Shown piece after piece: positions 1 to 11,336 of a DNA stretch of 64,000 nt. The stretch comes from Plantago major (Eukaryota > Streptophyta > Magnoliopsida > Lamiales > Plantaginaceae). Both the position numbers and the translations under genes were made by a program. The notes below the pieces were generated by a model. That model was not told the DNA's origin. It saw only the letters and a program-made list of their open reading frames with translations, and did not search any database. The stretch covers positions 2,574,012 to 2,638,011 of the forward strand of contig CM048841.1 of NCBI GenBank assembly GCA_026545765.1. The letters run 5' to 3'. Position 1 is the stretch's first letter, and each line of letters starts with the position of its first letter.

Positions 1-229
1 GACATCTGCTCCATCAGTCACTACCTTACATAAAGTTCAGATCAGGCCTGGTTTGGTAAATAGGATTGTCCAAACTTGTAGTATATCAGAAACTAGTTTA
101 AGCAACTAGCTAATGCATGCACACCTTAATTGTATCAAATAGTTTAAGATTCAGGACACTGAATATATTAAGACAATATATATTGTTGCGTGACAAAAAC
201 ACAAATAGCAGCACAAGTAACAGTTACCT

Positions 230-1340
230 TTATGTAAATTCAGGACACTGAAAATATTAGACAATATATATTTTTGAGTGTCAAAAACACAAACAGCAGC
301 AGTTACTTTTTTGTCAAATTTAGTACTGCTAAACAAACACATGCATTTTCATTCAAAAATCCATAAGTTTCTTGATCTGATATTATGAAAAACACGGTGA
401 CAATGCTTACACAGGATACAACTTTTCAAGCAGAAAATTGACAGAAGTATATATATATCTCTACGATAACAAATTAATATATCCTAGATTTACCAAACTA
501 GTTGGACAAAGTTTGGTCTTTTTTCAGTTTATCTCACTACATTATATCGAAATCACATACTGATGCGTACCAACCAACTTCACATCCCATTAATTAATTT
601 CATAATAAACAATCAAGGATAACGGGCGAACAGCAAGATATCATATAATCATCATATATTTTAATCAAATATATGTTGTTTAAATTAATAAAGCAACAAC
701 TTCTGCAAATGTAATACAGAGAAAAATAAAAGTGATCTGGGAATGAAAGAGAAAAATACTTACTTATTTTGGTTTGTTTGGTGATCCACAGATATAATCC
801 TGATACGGCTTAAAGCGATTCTGAAAGTCTAACTCGCGTTTCCTTCGAATTCTCCCCAAAGCGCATGTCCAGCTTTATATCAAACTTCAATTGTATCGGA
901 CACCCATGTCAAAGAGCTCATCTGGACTGACCTTTTCCAGGTTGATCAGGTTAGATTCAACCTCTTGCCTTTTCTTAAATACATGAGTACTGGAGAATTT
1001 CTCATTCTCAAATCCAGCGGAATTCTCTGAAAATGCCAGTGGCTTATGATAATTGAACTTAATATTCTGAGGCCAGTTGCCATTAATGTCATCCACCAGG
1101 GAAACAAAATTGGCATCTTCAGTTTTGGTAACACACTCCTCGACAAACTCTATAACTTCCTCACACTTGTGCTTGAACTGAACACTAGAAGAGGATTCTG
1201 ACTCCCTGTTCTTATTCTTACGTTCTTCCTTGCAGAGATTGTGAAGAGTCGTCAGGAAGTGAGGAGGGAGAAGGTTACCATACAGCCCAACTTCATTAGA
1301 TAAAATCATATTGATTCGGTGCTTCAACTCAACTTAGAGG
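230..1340. repeat. Tandem duplication, unit 1
   Basis: This roughly 1.2-kb unit repeats in order in the next unit: an AT-rich stretch with 'caggacactgaa', 'agtgtcaaaaacacaaac' and 'aaacaaacacatgcatttt', a 'gtttcttgatctgat' stretch, then coding sequence beginning (on the minus strand) with the shared frame. Unit 1 has about 90 bp more AT-rich DNA (about 450-540) and small deletions in the coding part. A further partial copy of the AT-rich segment lies at 152-240, so the left border is itself internally repeated. Confidence 0.8.
765..1327 (-). pseudogene. Broken duplicate of the unknown ORF at 1852-2688
   Basis: The frame at 887-1327 matches about 130 residues of the ORF at 1852-2688 with only scattered substitutions (shared motifs include LLPPHFLTTLHNL, EEVIEFVEECVTKTED, NGNWPQN and SPDELFDMG). 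It lacks the first ~90 residues of the other copy: the alignment stops at the shared SNEVGLY motif and the upstream sequence differs. A one-base deletion at the 'cacccatg' site (other copy 'caccccatg') shifts the frame after FDMG and gives a quick stop. The tail that follows in the intact copy is still recognisable to about 765 but has lost about 40 bases. I call it a pseudogene by duplication; the product family is unknown. Confidence 0.65.
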
Positions 1341-1424
1341 TACAGAGCAATAAACTGTTCGAAATTCAGGCACTTGATATTTTAAGAAAAACTCAAACAG
1401 CAGCACAAGTAACAGTTACCTTTT

Positions 1425-2430
1425 TGTAAAACCAGGACACTGAAGTATTAAGACAATACATATTTTGAGTGTCAAAAACACAAACAGCAGCACAAGTAAC
1501 AGTTGCCTTTTTGTCAAATTTAGTACTGAACAAACACATGCATTTTCACCCAAAAAATCCCTAAGTTTCTTGATCTGATACTATGAATAACACGGTGACA
1601 ATGCTTACACAGGATACAACTTTTCAAGCAACAAATTGACAAAAGTTGTCTTTTTTTCAGTTTATTTCACATGTCCCATTAATTAATTTCACAAGAAATA
1701 ATTAAGGATCACGGGCGAACAGCAAGATATCATATAATGATCATATACATTAGTCAAATATATGTGGTTTAAATTATAAAAGCAACAGCTTCTGTAAATG
1801 TAATACAGAGAAAAATAAAAGTGATCTAGGACGAAAGAGAAAAATACTTACTTATTTTGGTTTGCTTGGTGATCCATTGATATAATCCTGATACGGCTTA
1901 AATTGATTCTGAAAGTTTAAATCGAGTTTCTTCAAGTTCTGGAATAGTTTCAGCTCCTTCGAATTCTCCCCAAAGTGCATATCCAGCTTGTTATCAAACT
2001 TCAATTGTATCGGACACCCCATGTCAAAGAGCTCATCTGGACTGAGCTTTTCCAGGTTGATCGGGTTAGATTCAACCTCTTGCCTTTTCTTAAATACATG
2101 AGTAGTACTGGAGAATTTCTTATTCTCAAATCCAGTGGAATCCTCTGAAAATGCCAGTGGCTTATGATAATTTAACTTCATATTCTGAGGCCAGTTGCCA
2201 TTAATGTCATCCGCTTGGGAAACAAAATTGACATCTTCAGTTTTGGTAACACACTCCTCGACAAACTCTATAACTTCCTCACGCTTGTGCTTGAACTGAA
2301 CACAAGAAGAGGATTCTGACTCCCTTTTCTTATTCTTACGTTCTTCCATGCGGAGATTGTGAAGAGTTGTTAGGAAGTGAGGAGGGAGAAGGTTATCATA
2401 CAGCCCAACTTCATTAGACTCGTCACTTTC
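1425..2430. repeat. Tandem duplication, unit 2
   Basis: Second copy of the unit at 230-1340, in the same orientation. It carries the longer, uninterrupted version of the shared coding segment and is the likely parent of the broken copy, or the less damaged of two equal descendants. Confidence 0.75.
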
Positions 2431-2688
2431 GTCTGAAGGCTTTCTCAATAAAGATGGGGGTAACTGAAGTTGTTTAGCTATATCCAGCAACTCCTGAGGA
2501 CTAACTTTATCCTTAAAACGACCCATTTGTAACAAACTTGTAGGCAAAGCGGACCACGTACTCAGAAGCTCAAGCTCATTTATGCTAGTTGGTAAGCTGA
2601 CATCTTTCAACACATCTGAAACTGTCCAAGAAAATTTTCTTCTATCAAATCCAGAATCTTTGAGCTTTTGACATCTGAAACTGTCCAC
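1852..2688 (-). CDS. Unrecognised protein, 278 codons
   Basis: I do not recognise this family. The frame is acidic and mostly hydrophilic with no signal peptide or membrane segment. It has two related short motifs, VSPQELLDIAKQL near residue 63 and LSPDELFDMG near residue 215, and basic clusters such as EERKNKKRESES near 115. The stop is TAA at 1852-1854; the assigned ATG may lie inside an exon, because the region just upstream contains a near repeat ('acatctgaaactgtcca' at 2611 and 2671). It lies 3' of the GeBP-type gene on the same strand, so it could be a separate gene or downstream exons of a longer transcript. Half of it is duplicated at 887-1327. That the segment kept a long frame beside a broken copy argues for past selection, but expression is untested. 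Confidence 0.5.
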   Translation of the reverse strand: MDSFRCQKLKDSGFDRRKFSWTVSDVLKDVSLPTSINELELLSTWSALPTSLLQMGRFKDKVSPQELLDIAKQLQLPPSLLRKPSDESDESNEVGLYDNLLPPHFLTTLHNLRMEERKNKKRESESSSCVQFKHKREEVIEFVEECVTKTEDVNFVSQADDINGNWPQNMKLNYHKPLAFSEDSTGFENKKFSSTTHVFKKRQEVESNPINLEKLSPDELFDMGCPIQLKFDNKLDMHFGENSKELKLFQNLKKLDLNFQNQFKPYQDYINGSPSKPK

Positions 2689-2804
2689 ACGTACAATATA
2701 ATCGACAGAAACAGAATAATATGATTACCAGTAACTAGTACTACTTTATACCAAAAAACAGAGTAGTCTGCACATACCATGACAAAGCCAATAAGCTGGC
2801 TGTT

Positions 2805-2945
2805 GCACAAGTAACAGTTACCTTTTTGTAAATTCAGGACACTGAAAATATTAAGACAATATATATTTTTGAGTGTCAAAAAACACAAACAGCAACAGTT
2901 ACCTTTTTGTCAAATTTAGCACTGCTAAACAAACACATTAAATTA
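2805..2945. repeat. Partial third copy of the AT-rich repeat
   Basis: The stretch with 'cacaagtaacagttacctttttgtaaattcaggacactgaa', 'gtcaaaaaacacaaacagc' and 'tttagcactgctaaacaaacacat' repeats the segments at 230-345 and 1425-1545. It marks an older duplication border 5' of the unknown ORF. Confidence 0.7.
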
Positions 2946-3155
2946 TATAATGAAAATTTAGTACATTAAATAACAAAATAATGCATGTAAATTCCAAATC
3001 TTACTTAATCAGATGAACATTCAACCTGGACTTGAAATAGTTAACAGCAGGATGAATGAGACTACATTAGTCACAATAAAATAAGGCAGTACCAAAATAG
3101 ATGACAAAAGAGAGAACCATAGTTCTAGTAACTAGTACCGCATCAAAGATAAAAG

Positions 3156-5114
3156 TTAATTACATCCTTTCAAACGGCTCAACATTAGATTGAGCTTATC
3201 CCTAAACAAATCTGCTTGAGCGATTTCAATCTCCAACCAGCGTTGACATAGAGTCTTCCAGTCAGCTGGTTCCAAATCATCTTCACGCCCGCCAAAGATC
3301 CTTGCACCAATTCTCGAGTAATCAATCGTGTCATATCCAGAGGATGATCCATTCTCTATCATCTGGGGATAATCATCAGCATTTACCTTCTCCCTCACCA
3401 GTGCATCAAATTTCATTTCTCCCCACATGATGTTCGACATTTCAAAAATACTTTTTGCATGGTCACTTTCAAATTTAACACAATTCCTTTTACTATTTTT
3501 AAAATATTTTCCTTTAAGCCTCCTGATCTTTTCAGACACCTGAATACTGGTTGGATAAAAACTCAAAGTTGGCAAAACGATCTTAAGAAAAGCATCCATG
3601 TCAGAAATTGTATTCGAGTTGTTATTTTTCATGTAATCTATGGCGCCCCGCAGAAGAGCTATCTCGTCAGATTCAGACCACAATTTCTGAAAGGGGGCTA
3701 CTTGCTTCTTAGGCTTTTTACTCTCCTTCAATGTATACATCTCAATATCATGGTTGCCAGCTTCTATCTCCTGGGCATGATCATCCCAATCCCTGTTTTT
3801 CTTCTTCTTCTTCTTGTGAAAAGATACATTACTCCTCTTCTTGTCCTGCTGTATTTACATAGGTAAGATGAAAATGATTGTCATATAAAAGTGATATCGA
3901 CAAGTGTACCAAAATGAGTTCAAACAAAGCAAAAATAATAACTACTATTAACTTATCCATACATGCCGGACTATGACTTGGTAAGTAATCCAAGTTTCAG
4001 TTAGAAAATAAACTTATCCACATGTAACTCGTGTGGATGGTGCATAATACATATCATACTTTGTGAAGGATATATGAATAAAATGAGCGAAGACGCTCAG
4101 ATATCATAAACATATGCAAGTATATATTACTGACTGTTCAAAACATTAGTAAAAATATATAGTACGGATGTTAACATGTACTGTATACTGTAGTTATTAG
4201 TACTGTAGTAATTAAGGTATCTAACAAGAATTATAAGCAAGTAACTAATAATGTTAACATAAAAGTTAGAGTCATAAAAAGGTTGTTGATAAAGTACATC
4301 ATGTTTCGACTTCATCTCTCGCTCTAGCTCTAGGTCGTGCTCCTCGTCCTCCATATCCACGGGCTCACGATCCTCATTTACAGACTTCATACCACAATCG
4401 TCCTCCTATAAAATGAAACGAAACAATCAAAAACAGAAAAGAATAATGAATGGAATAATTAATGTAGCTCCTAGTTCAACAGCAGCAGTTGCCAGTTGGT
4501 ATAATATATTTAGACATATAGAAAATAGCAAGTATAATAATGAATGGTAGCCGCTGCGTAGAATACAAAATAAAACAGGTACAAATGGAGGTATAAAGTT
4601 ATCTGTTATAGTCTTCATTCTTAAAAATCTTAAATACGAATACGCTTAATATGTTTATGTTGAATAAACGCACGTTGGTAAAACAATTAATCTCTAATAA
4701 AACAATTAATCTTAAATACGAATACGCTTAATATGTTTATAGTCTGCATTTTTGTTTAATTGATGAAATTAATTAAACAAAAATGAAAGATATCTAAAAT
4801 AAAAGAAAGGCAGGGATTACCAGATGAGTATCATCAATCGGATGTTTTGCTTTGTTCTTCTTCTTGTTTCTCTTTCTCTTCTTTTTCTCAGGTTCAACAT
4901 CAACAACAACATCTTCGTGAAGGTCCTGATCCCCTGTTTCCACTTGTTCTTCTACTGGGTCTGTAGTAGTAACTGCTGCAGATTGTTGGTTTTCTTTCTC
5001 TGGCGAAGGAGGAGGAGGTGGTTCTTGTTGCGATTTGGGGTAATTGACGAGTTGAAACTGAGAGCCATCTTCATCAGAAGAAGATGTTCCACCTTCGAAT
5101 TCTCCACTTGCCAT
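3156..5114 (-). CDS. GeBP/storekeeper-type transcription factor, three exons
   Basis: A spliced gene read from the minus strand. Proposed exons are 5114-4821, 4405-4298 and 3848-3156; all junctions are phase 0 with GT/AG ends and together encode about 364 residues, a normal length for the family. Exon 1 is acidic and proline-rich and ends in a basic stretch (EKKKRKRNKKKNK), a probable nuclear localisation signal. Exon 2 is very acidic. Exon 3 starts with another lysine run and holds the DNA-binding DUF573 domain, beginning at LWSESDEIALLRGAIDY and continuing through the SEKIRRLKGKYF segment. The C-terminal 50 residues are helical and leucine-spaced, as in the GeBP leucine-zipper-like region. 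GeBP proteins are plant-specific nuclear factors linked to trichome and cytokinin responses; the particular role here is unknown. The exon 2 donor (GAT|GTACTT) is the least certain junction. Confidence 0.75.
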
Positions 5115-5572
5115 TGGAGAAGAATTTTTAGGGTTTTTCTGACTTTGCTCCTTCCTTCGTTTATTGGATTGGACTGTATAATATAAATATATAAGTAGAA
5201 AATAGTATTACTTCAGTAATGGTAATAATGTATGTATCGAAAAATAGAAAAGAAGAAAAGATTGATTTTACTGCCCCTTCATTTTCCCGCCATTTCCCGA
5301 GATTAGTACTAATCCCCCTCAATCATTCCCTAACTACTTAATCCAGAATATTACTCTACTAAATTTATATTCCCTATTTCCCAATAAAATCTTTCTTACA
5401 ATTTACTACTTCCTAGATCCTACTTTTCTTTACCAACCTTTTTCAATTTTTTATAATAAATTACATTTAAACTATAACTAATACCAACCCGTGATGGTTC
5501 CGTTACGTAGTTTTCTTGTATATAAAACAAAAAAACACCGTATAATTTGATAGAAAATATTTAAAACTACGA
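5115..5572. other. Upstream region of the GeBP-type gene
   Basis: AT-rich DNA without a usable frame. It must hold the 5' UTR and promoter of the minus-strand GeBP-type gene, but I could not place a TATA box with confidence. Confidence 0.4.
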
Positions 5573-5760
5573 CTCTGTTTAGAAAAAACTAGCTGGTAGC
5601 TTATTAACTAGTTGGTAGCTAATTAACTAAGCTGTTAAACTAGTTGATTAGGTAGCCTGCTCAAAAGCTATATGATTTTAATGTAGGTGTTTAGCGAATT
5701 AGCTAATAAGCTAGCTAGTATTTTGTAAAATGACATTATTCTTATTTTTATTTTCTTTAA
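5573..5760. mobile_element. Truncated PIF/Harbinger-like MITE
   Basis: The segment begins 'gactctgtttag' followed by repeated 'agctggtagct' and 'tagctaattaacta' words, then 'aaaatgacattattcttatttttattttctttaacc'. The same ends and interior occur, inverted, in the element at 24547-25294. Only one terminal repeat is present here. Confidence 0.6.
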
Positions 5761-6620
5761 CCTTTCTCATCGTATTATCTATCTATACTTACTAATATTA
5801 AAAGAATACTTTTTGGACCTATGGACTCATACCAAAATGTATTATTCCACGCCGGTGTGTAGGTAGTATTTGAAACACGCCCAACACGACTAACGGTGGC
5901 ATAGATGCCATAGATACACTCCGAGGCTTATTCCAATATTTTTGAGAGAACAAAAGCCACGACATAGTCATTAAATATAAACGGCTCACATAAACTTCTT
6001 CCCCAAACTTGTTCTTGGAACGGGTTTAGCACAAGCAAATAAGAATGAAAATCATGTCGTTCGTCATACTTAACTTACACAAAGTACACATGAGAATGAT
6101 GAGGCGCAAACAAGGGAGTTTGCACTTCCCGAAAAAATTCACACAAGTGCCGGTACAATATTTTTTCATCGGCTCAAGGCTTGCTCACAGGCTTTTGGAT
6201 TAAAGAGCTACACAAACTTATTATTTAAAAGAGAAACGAACTTGTAGGATTTTAAATCCACTACACTACTTCCAGCTAAATATCATACAGAACATAAGCA
6301 GCAAGCAAATTTATCATCTACAATAGACGTTCGACTTGGAAGAACAACTCCGACTCACCATAAATAAAAAAAATAAAAAATAAAAAACTAACAACCTAAA
6401 ACTGAACTAGAACTGACACATAAAAGTGGCAAACATACCACCCCACGTAGACAACACAAAACATATGAAATCCCTCCCCAAACCTAAACTTTAGCTCGTC
6501 CTCGAGTTTCAAGTTTAAGCAAGCGAAGGAATAGAATAGAAAAAAATAAAGGAAACTTACCCCCCGGGTTGCCTCCCGGGAAGCGCCTTTTATTATAGTC
6601 GTTTGGCTCGACTTTCGGAG
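5761..6620 (-). other. Non-coding repeat-derived DNA, probable 3' part of a gypsy element
   Basis: No coding frame is supported. Around 6474-6500 the minus strand reads 'actcgaggacgagctaaag' followed by 'gtttaggtttggggagg', very like the sequence just upstream of the LTR at 7669-8984. This is the typical end of the internal region of a Ty3/gypsy element. A start resembling a Helitron 5' end near 5778 is too weak to call. Confidence 0.4.
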
Positions 6621-6627
6621 AATGCTG

Positions 6628-7490
6628 CTATCCATTATCAAACGGGAATGAATCCCTTGCATCCTTCCCGGTATACACAATATTTTGGGAGCCATCCTTA
6701 GCTCCTCTCCTCAAGTTCTCCAGTATGTCCCTAATTCCCTGCAAACTAGAATTAAACAAATAAGCAGAATCACAAACTAAAAAATAACCTAAGGGAATAG
6801 GGGACAAATAAATAGAAAATAAAGGATCAAAACTCCCTTGGTAATTATCTGTGCAGTGGCTCTCAAGGACGGAGATATCCTGAGCCTGGATGGCAGCATG
6901 TGTAACAGCTAATGAAGGGAATGAAAGAGCATCCTTTAAAATATCATCATCAGATACTTCCTCCATACCTCCTTCGTCGACTGCAAGAGTGAAAGAGTCT
7001 AATTCAGGTGTCGTCGTAGAGCAAGACAAGTCAAGCTCCACAACTAGCTCATCATCAGAACACTTCTAGGGTGCTTCAGATTCAGTAGAGACCTCAGGTG
7101 GAGAGACTGTGTATCGAGATTTCCACCTCCAGTACCAGGAGAATACCTCTCTACAAAAGAATTAGCTACCTCACTCCAAGAGTCAATCGATCCCTCAGGT
7201 GCCGACGTAAGCCAATTTCTAGCAGACCCTTCCAAGGCTCCATCAAACATCCTCATGCAAAGCTGCTCTTCTGAAAACCAAATCCTCTCTTCATTCTCAT
7301 GCGGAATCCTCAACACACCATCCTCGAATGCCTCTAAGAATTTTCGAACATCACCATATCCATCGAACTTGGTAAGAATGGAGTAGTAAGCAGTGTTCGC
7401 CCAATAATTCCTGGCATCGACATCCAGCTTTATACATGGTTTTTTAGGCATCACATACGAACAATAGTAATCTCCAAACGTCATAGCCAT
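6628..7490 (-). pseudogene. Ty3/gypsy gag remnant
   Basis: Two frames (7044-7490 and 6628-7041) encode pieces of a retrotransposon capsid protein. The first contains the typical gag segment with WFSEEQLCMRMFDGALEGSA, then NWLTSAPEGSIDSWSEVANS and FVERY, as in PF03732 gag proteins. The frame then shifts. No protease, RT or integrase follows, so this is either a non-autonomous element or a deletion derivative. It sits directly downstream of the primer-binding site and LTR to its right. Confidence 0.65.
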
Positions 7491-7640
7491 CTTTGAGCCC
7501 TTGCTGAATTACTAGTATCTGCACATAGAAAAACAAAACCAAAGAGCAGATCCACAAAAATAACAAAAACTAATCTAAACCAGAAAAACAAACAAACGAA
7601 CAAACAAAAACGTAAAAACTCCTAAACACTACAGAGGGAG

Positions 7641-7666
7641 TTAACTCCCCGGCAGCGGTGCCAAAT
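7641..7666 (-). other. Primer-binding site of a gypsy element
   Basis: The minus strand reads 'tttggcaccgctgccgggga' immediately after the LTR end 'gcacatca'. This closely matches the 'TGGCGCCGTTGCCGGGGA' site used by Athila/Tat-type plant gypsy elements. It fixes the element orientation as minus. Confidence 0.75.
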
Positions 7667-7668
7667 TT

Positions 7669-8984
7669 GATGTGCTCAAATTATTATTTAGAAAATAAGT
7701 AGTAAGCAGTTGTTGTAGACAGACAATGCTAACCACAGGATCGTTCACTAAGGAGATAACTAAGCCACTATAGTGATGCAGAGCAAATACAGAGATGTTT
7801 GCAGAAAACAATATTTGGAAATTTGTATTTTTACCTAAACTAAACCTAACACAGGAAACAGAAGAAAACTAGTTGGTGAAAATCAATGGAAAGAAGAGCG
7901 AACATGGTAGCGATGATCCGGTTATGCTAATTCAATACTAGGTATCAATTCAATTCAACCGATTGTAATTTGAATATTTAAAACTAGAGTAATCGTGGGT
8001 TGTCATGCCACGATCCTTAACCAAAACAACTTTGAAGGTTTAAAACTAGCCTATTGAATTGAAGGTTTTACGAAAATTTAAAACTAGACGAACCTATATG
8101 AACGAATATAAACCCTAGATTCGAATCTGCATAACCATCACATAACTACCGAGTTCTGGAGAGGTTTAACTACTCATTATGGAATCGAAGACGAAAGAAG
8201 GCATGGTATTGAATACGCAGAGCATAAACATGGTGATAAGCGCATGCAAGATGATACAATTCGATAAACAGAAGAAAACAAAGAATTGTAGATAAGCAAT
8301 AGAGAGTTATCAATAAATTACCAAGAATTCGATGTCGATGATTCTTACAAGATGAAAACTAAGCTCCAAAGATCAATCAATGATAAACTAGGGTTCTTAG
8401 GTCCCAAATAGGGTTTACAATAAGTTATGTTTGAAGTTATGGTGAAATAAATCTATTTATAGGAGAAAAAAACGAAGAAAATCCGTCCAGAAATCGCCCA
8501 TCGCGAAATCTCGCCGCGGCGAGACACTGTTTAGGTCCCCAAATTGCTCTCGCAAAATCTCGCCGCGGATGTAACTTTTGTTGCAGACAGAATTTGGCCT
8601 TGCTTCCAAAACAAAAGTTGTAGCCCTTTGAATTATCTTTCCGTGGACATCGAACTCAGGTCAATCGGACATTATATGAGAGATTTATGGCCAAAATGGC
8701 TAGACTGCTCCGTAAAACTTCACTTTTGCAAGCTTCGCTAAAACGGCTCTCAAATCTTCGTCCGAACTCCGAATCCACTTCCGTTTTCGCCCAGTTACTC
8801 TATATTCAAAGATCTAGAACCAAAGTTTTCACTCTGATTTTCACCTTCGGGACACAAAAATCCTACAAAACACAAACAAGAAACCAAACATAAAAACGCA
8901 CTAAAATAATATAAAACTAAGGTCAAAGACTAACAAAAGACGATTAAAAAGGACCAAATGAGACGTTGGAATATTGTCTCATCA
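7669..8984 (-). mobile_element. Gypsy LTR (about 1.3 kb)
   Basis: On the plus strand the segment begins 'tgatgtgctcaaatt' and ends 'ttgtctcatca', giving TG...CA ends and a short inverted terminal repeat (tgatgwg...). To the left is the primer-binding site and gag; to the right is a PPT-like and 'ctcgaggacgagc' internal 3' end. The LTR is therefore shared between two internal regions. No functional frame lies inside. Confidence 0.7.
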
Positions 8985-9280
8985 AAATCCCCAAACCGAA
9001 CCTTTGCTCGTCCTCGAGCAAACAAACAACTTAGACAAAAACTAGACTCAAGACAAAAAAAAAATAAAAAGAAAACAAATAAGAGAGTTGAACTTCCAAG
9101 TGACCGAATCTACCATTGAAAACAATAAATTCACAAGATGCAAAAGTTTTGTACTCAACTAACCTTGGCAGAATAGTGCACAGAAAATCAAACAAGAATG
9201 TTTCTCAATTAAATATATCCAAGGTACTCTACTATATATAATCATCAACTATTGTTAAAAAATAGTGATGTCCATGCAAT
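8985..9280 (-). mobile_element. 3' end of a gypsy internal region
   Basis: On the minus strand the sequence 'gctcgaggacgagcaaagg' then 'ttcggtttggggattt' leads straight into the LTR start 'tgatgagacaatatt'. This is the expected 3' internal end and purine tract of the same element family. The rest of that internal region is absent, cut by copia sequence at about 9285. Confidence 0.55.
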
Positions 9281-9286
9281 CCAGGT

Positions 9287-9787
9287 TTAACATATATATG
9301 GCCCCCAAACATCTAAATGAATAAGTTCAAAAATATGATGACTGTAAGAAGTGCTAGTATCGAAAGACAACTTTCTCTGTTTCGATTGATGGCAAATAGT
9401 ACAATCATTCAATCTATTACATTGTATATCAGGTGACTTGATATGAGTCAGCTTTTGAATAGATGGATGGCCTAATCTATAGTGCCAAAGATCAAAAACT
9501 TGAGGAATACGAGCTTGATTTGCTCTTGGTACATGACCTTCTTGAAATGAAACATGCTTGGTAGCTAACGCTTGACCTTGATTGAAAAGAAATGACTGAT
9601 AATATAAACTCTTTTTGTCAAGTAAGAGCAAAGACTTATGCTTTAGAGCGGTTCCAATCACTTCCTGCAAAGAAATTTCCTGTATGATACAAAAATCATG
9701 GATGAGCAAGAATGAAATCTTTCTTTCTGCAGTGATTTTACTTGTGGATATTAAATTCACCTCAAAAACTAGGCACACATAGAACAT
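9287..9787 (-). pseudogene. Copia GAG-pre-integrase domain remnant
   Basis: The frame contains the conserved copia stretch LWHYRLGHPSIQKLTHI, the paired cysteines CTICHQSKQRKLSF (integrase zinc-binding HHCC) and ELIHLDVWGPY at the start of the integrase core. It ends where the element is truncated. The upstream part of the frame is a protease-linker remnant with shifted frames. Confidence 0.75.
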
Positions 9788-10230
9788 TCTCTAAAGTGAG
9801 CTTATCAGAAAGTTTGATATCTCCTTTATGAGTAATGTTAGCAAAAGTATGATTTGGCAATTGAACTCTAGCTGATAGAGGAATTCATTCCTTTTGGTTT
9901 ATTTTTCGGCTTTTGAGTGAAAGCTTTAGAATCACAGACAAAATGATATGTTGCTCCACTATCAATTATATAATGATTTTTAAGATCAATGTGAGAAATT
10001 TTTATATAATTCTGGATTTACACTTGCTAGATTGTTGTAAGCAATGGCGGGATCTGCATATGACTGGTTTCCTGAAGTCTGATAGTCCATGTCAGTGTTG
10101 CTGGGTTGATGTTGATTCAACATTGCACTGCCAGTGTCGTTTCCAGCTTTCACATTATCCAAATCCTTCATGAGCTTCTGGATTTGACCCTTAATAGCAT
10201 CATATCTTTGATCCTTATCATCATGACTGA

Positions 10231-11189
10231 TCATGTTAGCCATGTAGCTTGGATTTCTTCCAGAGTAGGGCTCAAACTGATTTTTGTTTTTTGCCTCTTT
10301 CCAGGATTATCATTTGAGAAGTTATCTGGTAGATATCCCAACCTTTTGTGGCAAGTATCATAGGTATGATTGCGCTTCTTACAGAAAGAACACTTCATAG
10401 GAAGGGAATGAGTAATAAAGGTTACAGTCTCTGCACTAGTGAAATTAATGGATCTAGATTGTCTTTGTCTTTCTTCTTGTAAAACCAAATCATAGACCTT
10501 TTCAACAGAAGGAACGGGATAAATCATAATGATATGTCCTCTCATAGCATCGAAACTCTCATTGAGCCCCATCAAGAATTGAAAAACACGATCTATAGCA
10601 TTGGTATCTGCAACTTGTGCAACACAACCACAATTGATATGTGCACATGGACATGATGGAATGGGTCTATAGTTGTTCAATTCTTCCCATATTTTAGAGA
10701 TGTGGGTAAAATACTCATTAACAGATTGAGTGCCTTGAACAAGAGAACCTAGCTCATATTGAAGCTGGTAAATCCTGACATTATCAGTTTCTGAGTATCT
10801 CATTTTCAACCTTTCCCAAGCCTCTTTAGAAGAGGAGCTGTGCATTATGGTGTCGCCAATCTCAGTGGATACCAAGTGGATCATCCATGAGAGAATGATG
10901 TTATTACACCTAAGCCAAGGCTGGTGTAGTTTCGAGCCGGCTTCAGGTGCTGCAATTGTTCCATCAAGAATACCAGTTTTGTTTCTGATGGAGATTTGCA
11001 GTGAAAACTTTCTTTGCCATGATATGAAGTTAACACCATTGAGCAGAGGTGTAACCGATCCAGAGGTTCCATTATCACCATGTAAAGGTGATATGGACTA
11101 TTAGGATCATCATGGATCGAAGCTGTAAGTTCTCCATTGTTTGGGGTCTTATCAGCAGTAGTGAGATCACTTTGATCTGTTGCAACCAT
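10231..11189 (-). pseudogene. Copia gag remnant with zinc knuckle
   Basis: The frame at 10231-10884 holds the UBN2-type gag domain (ISKIWEELNNYRPIPSC and FLMGLNESFDAMRGHI) and a CCHC knuckle, CSFCKKRNHTYDTC. The frame at 10881-11189 carries the gag N-terminus (SPYHLYM...) but is shifted twice relative to a normal copia gag. Both belong to the same decayed polyprotein. Confidence 0.75.
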
Positions 11190-11324
11190 GTTTCAGAAAA
11201 GCAAGTGTTGTGAAGAATCAGAAAAGTGAACGGAAAACACAAATGAAAAAAGAAATCTTTACACAGCAAATCTGAGAAATTGGAGAAAACCAGTTCAAAG
11301 AAGCAACTAGGACGAAAACCTAGA

Positions 11325-11336
11325 GCTCTGATACCA
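11325..11336 (-). other. tRNA-Met type primer-binding site
   Basis: Minus strand TGGTATCAGAGC, the standard plant copia primer-binding site, complementary to the initiator tRNA-Met 3' end. Confidence 0.85.

Noticed and set aside
1852..5114. One long gene joining the GeBP-type exons and the unknown ORF
   Set aside because: The GeBP-type reading frame ends at a clear TAA (3156-3158) after its usual C-terminal region, and no splice from inside exon 3 to 2688 is evident.
5776..5830. Possible Helitron 5' end ('tctatctatacttactaatattaaaag')
   Set aside because: The start resembles plant Helitron termini, but no CTRR 3' end with hairpin was found within a sensible distance.
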